Below are positions 1 to 9,925 of a DNA stretch of 64,000 nt, in pieces; the first letter of the stretch is position 1; every line of letters starts with the position of its first letter. Position numbers and translations under genes: made by a program. The notes beneath the pieces are model-generated. The model was not told the origin of the DNA, searched no databases, and saw only the letters and a list, made by a program, of their open reading frames with translations. This stretch comes from Bacteroidia bacterium (GTDB taxonomy: Bacteria > Bacteroidota > Bacteroidia > Cytophagales > Cyclobacteriaceae). The stretch spans positions 1 to 64,000 of the forward strand of contig JAUILA010000024.1 in NCBI GenBank assembly GCA_030432655.1, in the 5' to 3' direction.

Positions 1-52
1 GTCCGATCATAACCGGCCCGATCATATCAAATATTCCACTTTTTTCTGCCAT
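1..52 (-). CDS. sdaAB: L-serine dehydratase beta subunit, N-terminal fragment (cut by window edge)
   Basis: Only the first 17 codons lie in the window, read on the minus strand from ATG at 52-50. They translate to MAEKSGIFDMIGPVMIG. The stretch IFDxIGPVMIG is the typical start of the beta subunit of the iron-sulfur L-serine ammonia-lyase, which deaminates serine to pyruvate. The rest lies outside, so cluster ligands and the partner subunit cannot be checked. It is divergent from the aminotransferase at 116, with about 60 bp of shared upstream DNA. Confidence 0.7.
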   Translation of the reverse strand, partial: MAEKSGIFDMIGPVMIG

Positions 53-115
53 ATTTAGGTCTCTCTATTTCAATATTACTAATATTATGATGGCTCTCTT
101 AGGGATACATTTTGA

Positions 116-997
116 ATGGTTAATTTCCCTTGTGAGGTCGCAAAAACTGTTGGCGAAATAACAAAGAAGTACATGGAATTGCTTTTTAACGGTAATCTTA
201 TCGAAGATCCTATCCCCTGGTCATCGGCCGACCGGGCATTTCAATACGGAGACGGGTATTTCGAAACGATGCTTTACCGGAATGGAAAAGTTTCTTTGCT
301 GTCACAGCATCTCGACCGTATCCATAAAGCGGCCGCTGTATTCCGGTTTAAACTGGAAGAAAGTGAATTCCGTTTTCTTGAGGAAAATATTGAAACACTT
401 GCCCAGGTAAATGAAATTGAATCGGAATTTGTCCGGGCCAAGCTTATGATCTGGCGCAGATCCACAGGGCAAAAGGGATACCGGACCAGCGAAGATCATG
501 TCAACCGGGTCCTGATGGTTTTTCCACATGACACCCCCGTGTTGCAATCAGGGGTACGAATCGGGGTATCACAGGAGGCCATGGTAACGGTGAATAAATG
601 GTCTGCACTGAAGACCATCAACGCCCTGCCATGGGTTTTAGCCGGAATGGAATGTCGTGAGCGGGGCCTGGATGATCTGATTATGCTCAATGCATCCGGA
701 CAAATTTCAGAGTGTATCGAGAGCAATATCTTCTGGTCATCGGGGAGTCAGTGGTATACTCCTTCCCTTTCTACGGGATGTACAGAAGGTACTATGCGCT
801 CCTTTGTACTTGATCAGTTCCGAAAACGCGGGACACCTGTAAAGGAAGTAAATCATGCTTTGGCCGAAGTACAACCTGATATGGCTTTTACCTGCCGCGC
901 CAGTGGCTTTGGCCTGGTCAGCGAATGGGATAAACGCGCATTGAAAAGTCAGCCACAGGAACCCGGGGAGTGGCTTGACACGCTGGACTGGAAATAA
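116..997 (+). CDS. class IV PLP-dependent aminotransferase / aminodeoxychorismate lyase-like
   Basis: A fold-type IV PLP enzyme of about 290 residues. Visible family signs are the early stretch ADRAFQYGDGYFET, the PLP lysine in SALKTINALPWVLAG (about K166), and the later SECIESNIFW and STGCTEGTMR segments that hold the cofactor phosphate. The family includes branched-chain and D-amino-acid transaminases and 4-amino-4-deoxychorismate lyase (pabC); sequence reading does not separate these. The ATG at 116 gives a 19-residue extension before the usual family start; the ATG at 173 (MELLFNGN) fits family length better and may be the real start. Convergent with the thrS-rplT operon, sharing the terminator at 995-1034. 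Confidence 0.75.
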   Translation: MVNFPCEVAKTVGEITKKYMELLFNGNLIEDPIPWSSADRAFQYGDGYFETMLYRNGKVSLLSQHLDRIHKAAAVFRFKLEESEFRFLEENIETLAQVNEIESEFVRAKLMIWRRSTGQKGYRTSEDHVNRVLMVFPHDTPVLQSGVRIGVSQEAMVTVNKWSALKTINALPWVLAGMECRERGLDDLIMLNASGQISECIESNIFWSSGSQWYTPSLSTGCTEGTMRSFVLDQFRKRGTPVKEVNHALAEVQPDMAFTCRASGFGLVSEWDKRALKSQPQEPGEWLDTLDWK

Positions 998-1034
998 AAA
1001 AACCCTGTAGCGAGTACAAACTCTACTACAGGGT
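995..1034 (-). terminator. intrinsic terminator of the thrS-infC-rpmI-rplT operon
   Basis: Inverted repeat ACCCTGTAG (1002-1010) / CTACAGGGT (1026-1034) with a 15-nt loop. On the minus strand the stem is followed by a run of T (A-run at 995-1003 on the plus strand), so it ends transcripts coming from rplT. It touches the stop codon of the convergent aminotransferase gene. Confidence 0.75.
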
Positions 1035-1055
1035 ACAGATCGGTTATTTCTTACT

Positions 1056-1400
1056 TTATTTTACTTTATTCACAATGGCTTCAAAAGCCTCAGGGTGATT
1101 CATTGCCAGGTCGGCCAACACCTTACGGTTCAGGTCGATATTGGCTTTTTTCAAATTACCCATGAACTGTGAATACGACATTCCGTGGGTGCGTGCCCCG
1201 GCGTTGATACGCTGGATCCAAAGCTTACGGAAATCCCTTTTCTTGGCTTTCCGGTCACGGTATGCGTAGGTATATCCTTTTTCGACCGCGTTCTTTGCAA
1301 CGGTCCATACATTCTTTCTGCGTCCGAAATAACCTTTAGCGGCCTTCAGGACTTTTTTTCTGCGCGCCTTTGAAGCGGCGTGATTTACTGATCTTGGCAT
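1056..1400 (-). CDS. rplT: 50S ribosomal protein L20
   Basis: 114 residues, the normal length for L20. The basic N-terminus [16 protein letters not shown], the segment [20 protein letters not shown] and the end [15 protein letters not shown] are typical. L20 binds 23S rRNA early in large-subunit assembly. It is the last gene of the classical thrS-infC-rpmI-rplT order and is followed directly by the terminator at 995-1034. In other bacteria L20 represses its own operon through a leader pseudoknot; no such structure was traced here. Confidence 0.97.
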   Translation of the reverse strand: MPRSVNHAASKARRKKVLKAAKGYFGRRKNVWTVAKNAVEKGYTYAYRDRKAKKRDFRKLWIQRINAGARTHGMSYSQFMGNLKKANIDLNRKVLADLAMNHPEAFEAIVNKVK

Positions 1401-1488
1401 TTTCTTGTTTGTTTTTTGGTCACAGGTGATTCCGGAGAATACTTAAACCCGTACCCTGGTGTAACATGTAATAAACCTGGTGCGATGA

Positions 1489-1683
1489 TTAAATATTCAG
1501 CATCGCTTTGACATTCGGCTCATCTGCTTTGTGAACCAATGTCATTTTTGTAAGATTTCGCTTCTGCTTGGTTTCCTTCTTGGTCAGGATGTGGCTTTTA
1601 AACGCATGTTTGCGCTTAATCTTGCCTGTTCCTGTAAGCTTGAAACGCTTCTTAGCTCCTGCTTTCGTCTTTACTTTTGGCAT
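1489..1683 (-). CDS. rpmI: 50S ribosomal protein L35
   Basis: 64 residues, very basic. [20 protein letters not shown] followed by [16 protein letters not shown] is the L35 signature (PKxKTxxGxxKRFKxTGxGKxKR). Lies 24 bp after infC and 88 bp before rplT on the minus strand, in the standard operon order. Confidence 0.97.
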   Translation of the reverse strand: MPKVKTKAGAKKRFKLTGTGKIKRKHAFKSHILTKKETKQKRNLTKMTLVHKADEPNVKAMLNI

Positions 1684-1707
1684 AATTATATTATTTACCG
1701 ATCTGTT

Positions 1708-2271
1708 CTACTTCTTTTTTGTCTTAGGCTTGGGTGCGATGAACATCGTCATACGCTTACCTTCCAGCTTAGGCATTTGTTCGACTTTACCATACTCCTC
1801 CAGCGCCTGTGCAAATTTAAGAAGAAGGATCTCACCGCGTTCCTTGAAAACGATTGACCGTCCAACAAAATGCACATATGCCTTCACTTTGGCACCGTCA
1901 TCCAGAAAGTTCATGGCGTGCTTCAACTTAAAGTTAAAATCATGCTCCTCCGTATTCGGACCAAAACGGATCTCTTTGATCACCGTTTTCTGAGCATTCG
2001 CCTTTATTTCCTTCTGCTTTTTCTTCTGTTCGTACTTAAATTTGGAGTAGTCAATTATCTTGCAAACAGGCGGATCAGCTTTGGGTGATATTTCCACCAG
2101 ATCAAGGTTTTGCTCCTTTGCCATCTTTAGTGCCTGCTCCAGCGGATATATGTCCACTTTCACATTATCCCCGACAACCCGTACTCTGGATGCCCTGATC
2201 TTTTCATTTACTTTATAAGGCTCTTCTACCCGTCCCCGGTAGCCTCTTCTGTTGTACCGCTGTTTACTAAT
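1708..2271 (-). CDS. infC: translation initiation factor IF-3, ATT start codon
   Basis: IF-3 binds the 30S subunit and rejects non-canonical start codons and non-initiator tRNA. The first ATG/GTG-type start in this frame is a GTG at 2163 ([11 protein letters not shown]), but that removes the conserved N-domain. Reading upstream keeps the frame open through [17 protein letters not shown], then [18 protein letters not shown], which is IF-3 N-domain sequence. The best start is ATT at 2271-2269, four bases after a full Shine-Dalgarno AAGGAGGT (2276-2283), giving 187 residues. A rare AUU/AUC start for infC is known from enterobacteria, where it lets IF-3 repress its own synthesis; the same logic is inferred here. 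A stop (TAA, 2289-2287) lies just upstream. Confidence 0.93.
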   Translation of the reverse strand: MSKQRYNRRGYRGRVEEPYKVNEKIRASRVRVVGDNVKVDIYPLEQALKMAKEQNLDLVEISPKADPPVCKIIDYSKFKYEQKKKQKEIKANAQKTVIKEIRFGPNTEEHDFNFKLKHAMNFLDDGAKVKAYVHFVGRSIVFKERGEILLLKFAQALEEYGKVEQMPKLEGKRMTMFIAPKPKTKKK

Positions 2272-2275
2272 TGTT

Positions 2276-2283
2276 ACCTCCTT
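2276..2283 (-). promoter_or_regulatory. strong Shine-Dalgarno site of infC
   Basis: AAGGAGGT on the minus strand, spaced four bases from the ATT start of infC. Bacteroidota genes mostly lack a strong Shine-Dalgarno sequence, so its presence here decides the start and suggests that it compensates for the weak start codon. Confidence 0.85.
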
Positions 2284-2364
2284 GGTTTAAGTTCCAAAAA
2301 CAAGTTGCAAATATCGTGATATTATTTCTATAATTCAAACGATAAAGTATGTTTAGAGTATTAA

Positions 2365-4311
2365 TTAATCCGTTTTACGGCGTAATTCCTTGCTCTTTTC
2401 CTCTTCAATATAACGAACAAATTCTTTCAAATCCATACTGCCGAGGTCTCCTTCTCCGTGCTTTCTTACCGAGACCCGGTCTTCAATCATTTCCTTTTCT
2501 CCGACAATGATCATAAAGGGTACTTTCTGAACCTCTGCATCCCGGATCTTTCTCCCGATTTTTTCGTCACGGTGATCAACGAATCCACGTACGTCATTTT
2601 CAGACAGCAAGGTATGTACGCGCTCAGCATAGTCATGGTACTTTTCTGATATCGGGAGAATGGCAATCTGATCAGGTGCCAGCCATAACGGGAAGTTTCC
2701 ACCGCAGTGCTCAATCAGTACGGCAACAAAACGTTCCATTGAACCAAATGGAGCACGGTGAATCATCACCGGCCGGTGTTTCTTATTATCTGATCCGGTA
2801 TACTCCAGTTCAAATCGTTCCGGCAGAGTGTAGTCGACCTGGATGGTACCAAGCTGCCAGCTTCTGCCCAATGCATCTTTAACCATAAAATCCAGCTTGG
2901 GCCCATAGAATGCCGCTTCCCCTTTAACAGAAACCGTTCGCAATCCGCGTTCATCGGCAGCTTCCTGGATTTCCCTTTCGGCCCGGTCCCATAATTCATC
3001 CGCCCCGATATACTTTTGTTTGTTTTCCGGGTCCCGAAGGGAAACCTGGGCGGTATAATCGTCAAAGCCCAGGGCCTGAAACACATAAAGTACCAGGTCA
3101 ATTACTTTTATAAACTCATCCTTCACCTGGTCCGGACGACAGAAAATGTGAGCGTCGTCCTGGGTAAACCCACGAACCCGCGTAAGTCCGTGCAATTCAC
3201 CGCTTTGTTCATAGCGGTAAACCGTTCCGAACTCGGCCAGTCTCACGGGCAGGTCCCGGTATGACCTTGGTTTCGCGGCATATATCTCACAATGGTGCGG
3301 GCAATTCATTGGTTTCAACAGGAATTCCTCACCCTCATTCGGCGTGTGAATGGGCTGGAAACTGTCTGCTCCGTACTTCTCATAGTGGCCCGATGTCACA
3401 TACAATTGTTTGGAACCAATATGTGGTGTCACTACCGGATCATATCCTGCCCGGACCTGGGCCCGGCGCATAAAATTCTCCAGCCTTTCCCGGAGAATGG
3501 TTCCTTTCGGAAGCCATAATGGGAGTCCCATGCCTACTTTTTCAGAAAAGGTGAACAGCTCCAGTTCCTTGCCCAATTTCCGATGATCGCGTTTTTTGGC
3601 TTCTTCGAGACGATGCAGGTATTCAGTCAGTTCCTTCTGCTTCGGAAATGTTATTCCATATATCCTGGTAAGCTGGTCCCTGGTCTCATCACCCCGCCAA
3701 TAGGCACCGGCAACATTGAGAAGCTTAACCGCCTTAATAAAACCTGTATGTGGTATATGCGGACCCCGGCATAGGTCTGTAAAGTTACCCTGGTTATAGA
3801 AGGTGATGGTACCGTCTTCAAGGTCATTGATTAGTTCGATTTTGTATTCATCCCCTTTATCCTTGTAATAATCAAGAGCATCGGATTTCGAAACGGCCTT
3901 TCTGGAAAATTCATTCTTCTCCCTCGCCAGTTCAATCATCTTCTTTTCAACATCCGCCAGGTCATCTTCGCCGAAATCACGGTCACCAAGATCGATGTCA
4001 TAGTAAAATCCATTTTCAATCGGCGGACCAATCCCGAATTTTACCCCGGGGTACAATGCTTCAAGGGCTTCGGCCATAAGGTGTGCCGATGAATGCCAGA
4101 AGGCAGATTTTCCTTCATCATCATTCCAGGTGAGCAAACGGATATTTGCGTCCTTTTCAATAGGTCTGAAAGAATCCCAAACATTTCCATCCACTTCCAC
4201 CGCCAGCACGTTCCTGGCAAGTCCCTCACTGATATCCCGGGCGATGTCCATCCCGGTTACCGGGGCGTCAAATTTTCGTACAGACCCGTCCGGGAGTGTT
4301 ATATTGATCAT
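2365..4311 (-). CDS. thrS: threonyl-tRNA synthetase
   Basis: 648 residues, full length. Domain order: TGS domain (1-62), editing domain with H73-x3-H77 and C181-x3-H185, class II catalytic core with motif 2 ([20 protein letters not shown]) and the zinc cysteine in MNCPHH (C337), and a C-terminal anticodon-binding domain from about residue 545. It charges tRNA-Thr and hydrolyses mischarged Ser-tRNA-Thr. First gene of the thrS-infC-rpmI-rplT run; 93 bp separate it from infC. Confidence 0.97.
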   Translation of the reverse strand: MINITLPDGSVRKFDAPVTGMDIARDISEGLARNVLAVEVDGNVWDSFRPIEKDANIRLLTWNDDEGKSAFWHSSAHLMAEALEALYPGVKFGIGPPIENGFYYDIDLGDRDFGEDDLADVEKKMIELAREKNEFSRKAVSKSDALDYYKDKGDEYKIELINDLEDGTITFYNQGNFTDLCRGPHIPHTGFIKAVKLLNVAGAYWRGDETRDQLTRIYGITFPKQKELTEYLHRLEEAKKRDHRKLGKELELFTFSEKVGMGLPLWLPKGTILRERLENFMRRAQVRAGYDPVVTPHIGSKQLYVTSGHYEKYGADSFQPIHTPNEGEEFLLKPMNCPHHCEIYAAKPRSYRDLPVRLAEFGTVYRYEQSGELHGLTRVRGFTQDDAHIFCRPDQVKDEFIKVIDLVLYVFQALGFDDYTAQVSLRDPENKQKYIGADELWDRAEREIQEAADERGLRTVSVKGEAAFYGPKLDFMVKDALGRSWQLGTIQVDYTLPERFELEYTGSDNKKHRPVMIHRAPFGSMERFVAVLIEHCGGNFPLWLAPDQIAILPISEKYHDYAERVHTLLSENDVRGFVDHRDEKIGRKIRDAEVQKVPFMIIVGEKEMIEDRVSVRKHGEGDLGSMDLKEFVRYIEEEKSKELRRKTD

Positions 4312-4401
4312 ATTTTAATTTCTTTCCTGCTTTTATTTCCCTGAAGCAAAGATGCACAAATAATAGAAATTAGCGGAATGGCAAGGTGTTAAATACGTCT
4401 C

Positions 4402-5547
4402 TTAATTGCCATCAAACGGATTGATTGGCTGCAGATCGATGACCTCTTCTTCGCGTTTTTTCTGTTCCTGTTCCCGGAGATACCTCAGGTAGTTTTCACG
4501 ACGGTCAATTCGTTCATACCCTTCCTGTGCTTCCACGATGGACGAATCCGTTGCCAGCAAAGAAGAATAGGCTTCTTTTGCTTCATCGAAAAGGCGTTGA
4601 TTCTCCAGGGATCTGGCTTCAATGACACGCGTATCAATATCTGATTCATCCAGCACCAGCGCTCTGCGAGCCTGAATAAGTGCAGAATCGTACCGGCCCT
4701 GCAGGAAATACGTCTTACTGTGCTGCTGCAGGTAATAAGCATTTCTGGGAGCCTGTGCCATGAGTCCCTCATACACCTTCCGTGCACCCTCATAATCTTT
4801 CCGGCTGATCAGCAACTGACCTTTACGGGCACTCATTTCCTGATCTTCCGGATATCTATTGATATACCTGTTGATCAGAAGGGTAGCTTCATCATATTCC
4901 CTTCGGTTCATAAACACAGAGATCAGTTCGTAATAATTGTCCCGGAGACTGGAATCCTGCTGCATAGAAGTACTGATCAGTTTCACCGCCTGAGCCGTAT
5001 CCCCCAGGGAAAGCAGCACCTTTCCTTTCAGGCTTTCATTATCCGGTGTACGGTCCATCTCGAGTAAACGTTCCGTGGTGGCCAGGGCCCGGCTGGTATA
5101 TCCCAGTTTCACATAGGTATTGGCCAGGAGCTGAAACAATTCAGGCTGGTTAAATCCGAGTTCAAGGGCGTCACGCAATTGTTTCTGAGCACTCTGATAG
5201 TCTTCCTGGAGGCAACTTACTTTACCCAACAGAAATGAGTAGCGGGCGTCAACAGTCCGTTGCATCAACTCCGAGGTAAGTTCGCGATGAGCTGCATCGA
5301 GCTGTCCAAGTTCCACAAATGCCTTGGCGCGGAGATACTGGTTTTCAGGCGTACCGTATGACACGTTGGAAAGCACATACTCCGCCGCATCCTTTTGACT
5401 GATATTTATGCGCTCTATCGGATCATTCGACACATTAACGCAGCCAGTGCAAATTATTAATATAAAATAATAATAATTTAAAACCTTTTTCTTCAAAAAT
5501 CCTTTATTAATAAATACAGCAGACATAAGTTTGTTGAAAAATAACAA
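4402..5547 (-). CDS. TPR-repeat lipoprotein
   Basis: About 381 residues. The N-terminus has a hydrophobic stretch ending in IICTGC (Cys about 36), a lipoprotein signal. The body is a series of tetratricopeptide-like helical repeats, e.g. LRAKAFVELGQLDAAHREL, LLANTYVKLGYTSRALATTE and YLQQHSKTYFLQGRYDSA. The C-terminus is charged (LREQEQKKREEEVIDLQP). Such proteins act as periplasmic-side scaffolds; no partner is identifiable. The exact start is uncertain: ATG codons at residues 1 and 8 are both possible, and the N-terminal segment is much A+T-richer than the rest. Confidence 0.7.
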   Translation of the reverse strand: MLFFNKLMSAVFINKGFLKKKVLNYYYFILIICTGCVNVSNDPIERINISQKDAAEYVLSNVSYGTPENQYLRAKAFVELGQLDAAHRELTSELMQRTVDARYSFLLGKVSCLQEDYQSAQKQLRDALELGFNQPELFQLLANTYVKLGYTSRALATTERLLEMDRTPDNESLKGKVLLSLGDTAQAVKLISTSMQQDSSLRDNYYELISVFMNRREYDEATLLINRYINRYPEDQEMSARKGQLLISRKDYEGARKVYEGLMAQAPRNAYYLQQHSKTYFLQGRYDSALIQARRALVLDESDIDTRVIEARSLENQRLFDEAKEAYSSLLATDSSIVEAQEGYERIDRRENYLRYLREQEQKKREEEVIDLQPINPFDGN

Positions 5548-5655
5548 GTAAAAAGTAATCTGTGCAGTATAATATATTTATGTCGTAACGGGTTACAATT
5601 GGTATACGTAAAAGTATATATATAGTGTTAAAATCTGTAATAAAATCAACCTAGA

Positions 5656-6477
5656 ATGTTTAATACAAGGTATCCATTAATTAAAACCATCCATACCTTC
5701 CTGACAGTGGGAGCGTTAGGTATGATCTTCACGCTGAGTTCATGTGGTGATGACGGAGGAGGAGAAAACCCTGACCCGGGTATTGATGTAGAGGAGCTGA
5801 AAGCCAGTGCTGTTATTAATCTGTCTGATGCAGACGAATTAAATCTTGTCGGAGTTAGTAGTTTTACAACAGGACTTGGTACAGGCTACACATTTGACCA
5901 AAGTTCAGAAACCACAACCTGTGGTGTGGAATCCAGCTATATCGGAGCTCCCGATGTTGCTGCGGTATGGGACAATGGTTTAACAATTGCCGGATTTATC
6001 AATTTTGGCGATCCCCGGAAATTTGAACGAATCATCGATCTTGGTAAAGACGTTGAGATGAATATTGGTGACAATATTGGAGAAAACGGTGGAATGAATA
6101 TCACATTTTCACGCAGGGATGTTTCCAATGACCTCGTTCTCACAAGCTGGATCAGCGATGATGGGACAGTGAATAAATCCACCGGACGTCTGACGGCAAC
6201 GGATGTCATTGTCAATAATTCTACGGAATTTTACGTGGCAACTATATCACCAAGCGGCGAAATGAAGATCCAGGTAAATGGAGTTGAAGTAGCAAGTAAG
6301 ATGGATGGACATCCGGTTACAAACATTGAACGCACCAGCAACTTTATTGGTCGTTCCAACTGGTGTTTTTTCGATCTTGATTTCTCCGGATCAATGAGTG
6401 GATTGTGGGTTTTCAATAAGGTACTGAGTGCAGAAGAAATCAGTGCGTTGCAGGAAGACGGAGAATCCAAATTATAA
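5656..6477 (+). CDS. LamG/concanavalin-like lipoprotein
   Basis: 273 residues. The lipobox LSSCGDDGGG puts a lipidated Cys near residue 30, followed by a flexible Gly/Asp-rich linker. The rest resembles a LamG_3 (concanavalin-type jelly-roll) domain: the stretches WDNGLTIAGFINFGDPRKFE, FYVATISPSGEMKIQVNG and the final SGSMSGLWVFNKVLSAEEI are typical of the family ending with the (V/I)xxxALSxxEI strand. Probably surface or periplasmic, with a sugar-binding or adhesion role (inference). Single gene with its own terminator at 6514-6550. Confidence 0.7.
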   Translation: MFNTRYPLIKTIHTFLTVGALGMIFTLSSCGDDGGGENPDPGIDVEELKASAVINLSDADELNLVGVSSFTTGLGTGYTFDQSSETTTCGVESSYIGAPDVAAVWDNGLTIAGFINFGDPRKFERIIDLGKDVEMNIGDNIGENGGMNITFSRRDVSNDLVLTSWISDDGTVNKSTGRLTATDVIVNNSTEFYVATISPSGEMKIQVNGVEVASKMDGHPVTNIERTSNFIGRSNWCFFDLDFSGSMSGLWVFNKVLSAEEISALQEDGESKL

Positions 6478-6513
6478 CGAATTAACTGAGTACTTCTGAT
6501 AGTATTCAAATAG

Positions 6514-6550
6514 CCCTGAAGTACAGAACAGCTGACTTCAGGGTTTTTTT
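6514..6550 (+). terminator. intrinsic terminator of the LamG lipoprotein gene
   Basis: Stem CCCTGAAGT (6514-6522) / ACTTCAGGG (6535-6543), 12-nt loop, followed by seven T (6544-6550). A classic rho-independent terminator 37 bp after the stop codon. Confidence 0.9.
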
Positions 6551-6722
6551 ATGCCATTACAAGCCAGCTTGCTTTAACAGGTTTCCAGCCAATCACCCCC
6601 CTTAGCCCCACCCGTTCCCGGGGATTCACTGAGCAGCTTTACCTTGATTGTTCTTTAGAATGGGAAAATTGAGTGATGTCCGTAATCTTCCCGGGTAAAT
6701 ACTTGTGTTTTAACCGGAAAGT

Positions 6723-9227
6723 CTAGAGAATGAACTGAAAACTGATTTTCACGCCAAAATTATTAGCCCCGGGGTTATCCAGGTACGACAGCCTGTGAAA
6801 AAAATCCACCCGAAGTACCTTGAAAATATTCTCCACTCCATAACCCAGTTCGATATAAGGATCACGGCCGAGTGCCCCGATCGGCAGGGTCTGGTTTCCA
6901 TCCGGAGTTTCGGGTGGAAGAAGCTGCTGATTCTTATCAGAAAGCCTGCCATATAATACACTTGCAGTTGCCAGAAGCCTCCATTTGAGTTTTTTCATCA
7001 GAGGTATTCGGTTCAACAGAAACCCTTCAAAGTGATGATTGTAACGGAACGACATATACTGATCACTCACGAATTCTGAATAATTCATCAGGTTGTAAGC
7101 AGCGGAAGTATAAAAAAGTGATTCATTACCAATATGGTTGGCCAGTAAAGGATATGGCACCGATTCAAATATTTTTTCCGCGGTAAGTGAAAATGTACTT
7201 GTGCCAAGCAATCCCATATTGATATCGTTAAAGATATTTATCCCCAACCGGTTATAGCTAAAATCACCACCCAGGAAATTCTTTATTCCCCGGGCATACC
7301 TTATGGTAAAAATGGGCCATTTCTGTGTTCCAAGGGAAACCCGTTGGTTTTCGTCCTGAATATGCAGCTCATCTTTGGCAAAACGGATCTGAGCGATGGC
7401 CTCTGTCGTCTGAAAATCCACCCCCAGTTCGTTTGCTTCAATATCATTATCCTTGTAGTAAGCAAAGTCAAAAATCGGATCATATTGTTTGTGCCGCAAT
7501 GAGATGCGCGGGGTAATACCTTTAAACAATTCACGCTCAAAAGTAAACGCCGTGGTATTATGATAATAGGGCCGGTTCAGGTCGCCCCAGCGTGTAGCGG
7601 TAAGGAAAACAATATTATTAAGGAGGTTCTCCACCTCCAGTCCGACCTGGTCTATGTCATGGGTATGTTCAAGCCGAAAGGTGGTCCAGCGATACCGGTC
7701 AAAAATGTATTCAGCGAAAGCTCTGTATTTAACTTCTGAATCTTTAAACCCATATCCAATATATCCACCCAGTATCCATTTATTGCTGAAGTGAATATTG
7801 GTCCGCCCACCCAGGTTGATCCGGCTGCCTTCTACTGAGTTATTGGTATACAGCGTCAGGTACGGGCCAAAGTCAAACTTTCCAATCCGTTTGTAGCCAT
7901 TCACCACCACTTTGAGAATGTCTGTATAAGTTCTGACCACGGGGATATTGTTGAGCGTATCGATCATTTCATAAACGCTCATTTCGGTAGGTGACAAAGG
8001 CTCATGTCGCATTTCGCTCCAGAATTTATCGTCCGAACCGATCATGAAATCCTCCGCCACTTCGATTGGCCGCACATAAAACTTCAGGTCTTTTGGATCA
8101 TTTACCCTGACATCCTTGTTGGAAGTATAGAATTTGGCCAGCAGACCTGCCATTCCTTCAGTGATTTCCCCGATATCCAGGAGTACACGGTTCTTTACGG
8201 GGAGCCAGGGGCCCGCTTCTGTCGGGGCAAGTTCCTGTTGTATCTTGATCTTTTCTATGTAATTAAGATTGGCAGTCCTGGCCACGGTGGCATCTATCTG
8301 CTTAAGGGCGTATTCGTCACGCGTGATCCACATACTGCCTGTAAAAGCCAGATCCTGTTCGCTTTTCGGGTAAAAATCTAACCGGTAGCAATAATCATCA
8401 CCGACATACGCACTGTCGATCAGGTCATAGTCATAGTATACCTTCCAGCCATCGGCAATAGGGGAAACGAACTCCTTGCCGACGATATTCAGCCAGTTCT
8501 CATAAAAGTTATACTGCTGAAAAGATGATCCGATAAACTGCGAAACGAGCGTTCCATCTTCCACGCCCACTCCCTGGATATGCGTTTTGAGAATACGTTC
8601 ATGTTGTGACCGTGGTGCCTGCCGAAAATAAAACCTGGAGAGTGATTCAGAAATGAACATGGGCAGGATGGGTTTTCCGTCTTCCCCTGCGATCTGGTCC
8701 ACACTATCCATCACCCTGGAAATCTTCTGCATAAATTTCTTCTGCCGGAAATTTTCTGAAATATTATCGACATCAATCTCGATCTTTGTATACGTTTCGT
8801 ATTCGTAGGCATCCAGGTTACGCTTATCATTGATCCGCTTATTGTCCACCACGTTGCGCAGGATGGGGAACGCTGGGTTCTCCCCTGCCACAAACACGAC
8901 TTCCTCCAGGCTGATCACATTCTCCTCCAGCTGAAAATCAATCACCACCTGTGTTCCGGGAGGCATTATCTTAGTGCGGGTAATATATCCGATATAGGAG
9001 GCTGAAAGAGAATCAAGCGGGTCTGAGGTAGTGAACTCATACAAACCCTCAAAATTGGTCGTGGTCCCTGTGCTGGTTCCCTGGAAATAAACATTCACAA
9101 ACGGGATCGGGTCACCGGTATTCGCGTCGGTGACTTTTCCGGAAATAGTAACGGATTGTGCCTGCGCATTCAGGCAGAGAACAGCAAGTGCCACCACGGC
9201 GAAATATTTGAGGAATATGGGTTTCAC
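6723..9227 (-). CDS. DUF5686 outer-membrane protein with carboxypeptidase-like regulatory domain
   Basis: 834 residues. Signal peptide (about 1-23, ending LNAQAQ), then an Ig-like carboxypeptidase regulatory domain (about 25-110: SGKVTDANTGDPIPFVNVYF, GTSTGTTTNFEGLYEF) as found at the front of many Bacteroidota outer-membrane proteins. The rest is a DUF5686-type body ending in beta strands with aromatic C-terminus (KISFQFIL), so an outer-membrane barrel is likely. No TonB-dependent plug domain is seen. Function of the family is unknown. Last gene of the minus-strand run from parE; 33 bp separate it from the sanA-like gene. Confidence 0.75.
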   Translation of the reverse strand: MKPIFLKYFAVVALAVLCLNAQAQSVTISGKVTDANTGDPIPFVNVYFQGTSTGTTTNFEGLYEFTTSDPLDSLSASYIGYITRTKIMPPGTQVVIDFQLEENVISLEEVVFVAGENPAFPILRNVVDNKRINDKRNLDAYEYETYTKIEIDVDNISENFRQKKFMQKISRVMDSVDQIAGEDGKPILPMFISESLSRFYFRQAPRSQHERILKTHIQGVGVEDGTLVSQFIGSSFQQYNFYENWLNIVGKEFVSPIADGWKVYYDYDLIDSAYVGDDYCYRLDFYPKSEQDLAFTGSMWITRDEYALKQIDATVARTANLNYIEKIKIQQELAPTEAGPWLPVKNRVLLDIGEITEGMAGLLAKFYTSNKDVRVNDPKDLKFYVRPIEVAEDFMIGSDDKFWSEMRHEPLSPTEMSVYEMIDTLNNIPVVRTYTDILKVVVNGYKRIGKFDFGPYLTLYTNNSVEGSRINLGGRTNIHFSNKWILGGYIGYGFKDSEVKYRAFAEYIFDRYRWTTFRLEHTHDIDQVGLEVENLLNNIVFLTATRWGDLNRPYYHNTTAFTFERELFKGITPRISLRHKQYDPIFDFAYYKDNDIEANELGVDFQTTEAIAQIRFAKDELHIQDENQRVSLGTQKWPIFTIRYARGIKNFLGGDFSYNRLGINIFNDINMGLLGTSTFSLTAEKIFESVPYPLLANHIGNESLFYTSAAYNLMNYSEFVSDQYMSFRYNHHFEGFLLNRIPLMKKLKWRLLATASVLYGRLSDKNQQLLPPETPDGNQTLPIGALGRDPYIELGYGVENIFKVLRVDFFHRLSYLDNPGANNFGVKISFQFIL

Positions 9228-9260
9228 AGGTTGTCTGACGAATCAGTTAAACTGAAAAAA

Positions 9261-9896
9261 TCAAGATAGGGTTTCCTTTTTACCCAAAAATTTAGGTTCC
9301 CTGTGGATCAGGTATAAATCCCATACAGCCAGTGTTCTGGCAAGGTATTCCCTGAACAGGACCTTCATTTTACCATAGGAAGTCGAAGGAGCAACATATG
9401 CCCAGGACTTCATATCATAATAATCACCAATAAACAACGCCCTGTAGGAGTGAAAGGATTGCGTTACTATGATCACTTCATTCTGCCCGAATACCTTTTT
9501 GCAACGTACAATGGAATCAAGTGTTCTGAATCCCGCATGATCGAGTGTTATAGCCTCCAGTGGAATGCCATGAATTTCCATCAGGGCGGATTTCATCTTT
9601 TCAGGCTCATTGTAGTAAGGTGACCCGTTATCTCCGCTTACGAGAATATGGCTTACTTTGCCCGATTTATATAACCGGGCAGCGGCTTCCATCCGTGCAG
9701 AAAAATATGGGTTGGTCCCGCCACTGATCTTATTCGGACTGGTTCCCAGCACAAGTGCCACCCTTGCATTCGGAACCTCATCCATATCAGTCAGTACCCT
9801 GTCTTTTGTGCTTAAATAAATCCATAGATTACAAAAAGCGATTAACACTATCCCGGCAACAAGCAGCCATCCCGATATCGTCAGTACTCGTTTCAA
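9261..9896 (-). CDS. SanA/YdcF-like DUF218 membrane protein
   Basis: 211 residues with one N-terminal membrane segment (about 7-29) and a DUF218 domain: ARVALVLGTSPN, GKVSHILVSGDNG and VIIVTQSFHSYRALFI are the usual nucleotide-binding-like motifs. SanA in enterobacteria affects envelope permeability and vancomycin exclusion; the chemical activity is not settled. Lies 29 bp after trmH in the same direction, so probably co-transcribed. Confidence 0.8.
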   Translation of the reverse strand: MKRVLTISGWLLVAGIVLIAFCNLWIYLSTKDRVLTDMDEVPNARVALVLGTSPNKISGGTNPYFSARMEAAARLYKSGKVSHILVSGDNGSPYYNEPEKMKSALMEIHGIPLEAITLDHAGFRTLDSIVRCKKVFGQNEVIIVTQSFHSYRALFIGDYYDMKSWAYVAPSTSYGKMKVLFREYLARTLAVWDLYLIHREPKFLGKKETLS

Positions 9897-9925
9897 TTCA
9901 AGTCAACTACAGCTATCAATATTAT

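Noticed and set aside
2365-4311. Plus-strand frames inside thrS and other long genes, some of 80-150 codons
   Set aside because: They mirror strong minus-strand genes, lack domains or signals, and follow the codon bias of the true gene.
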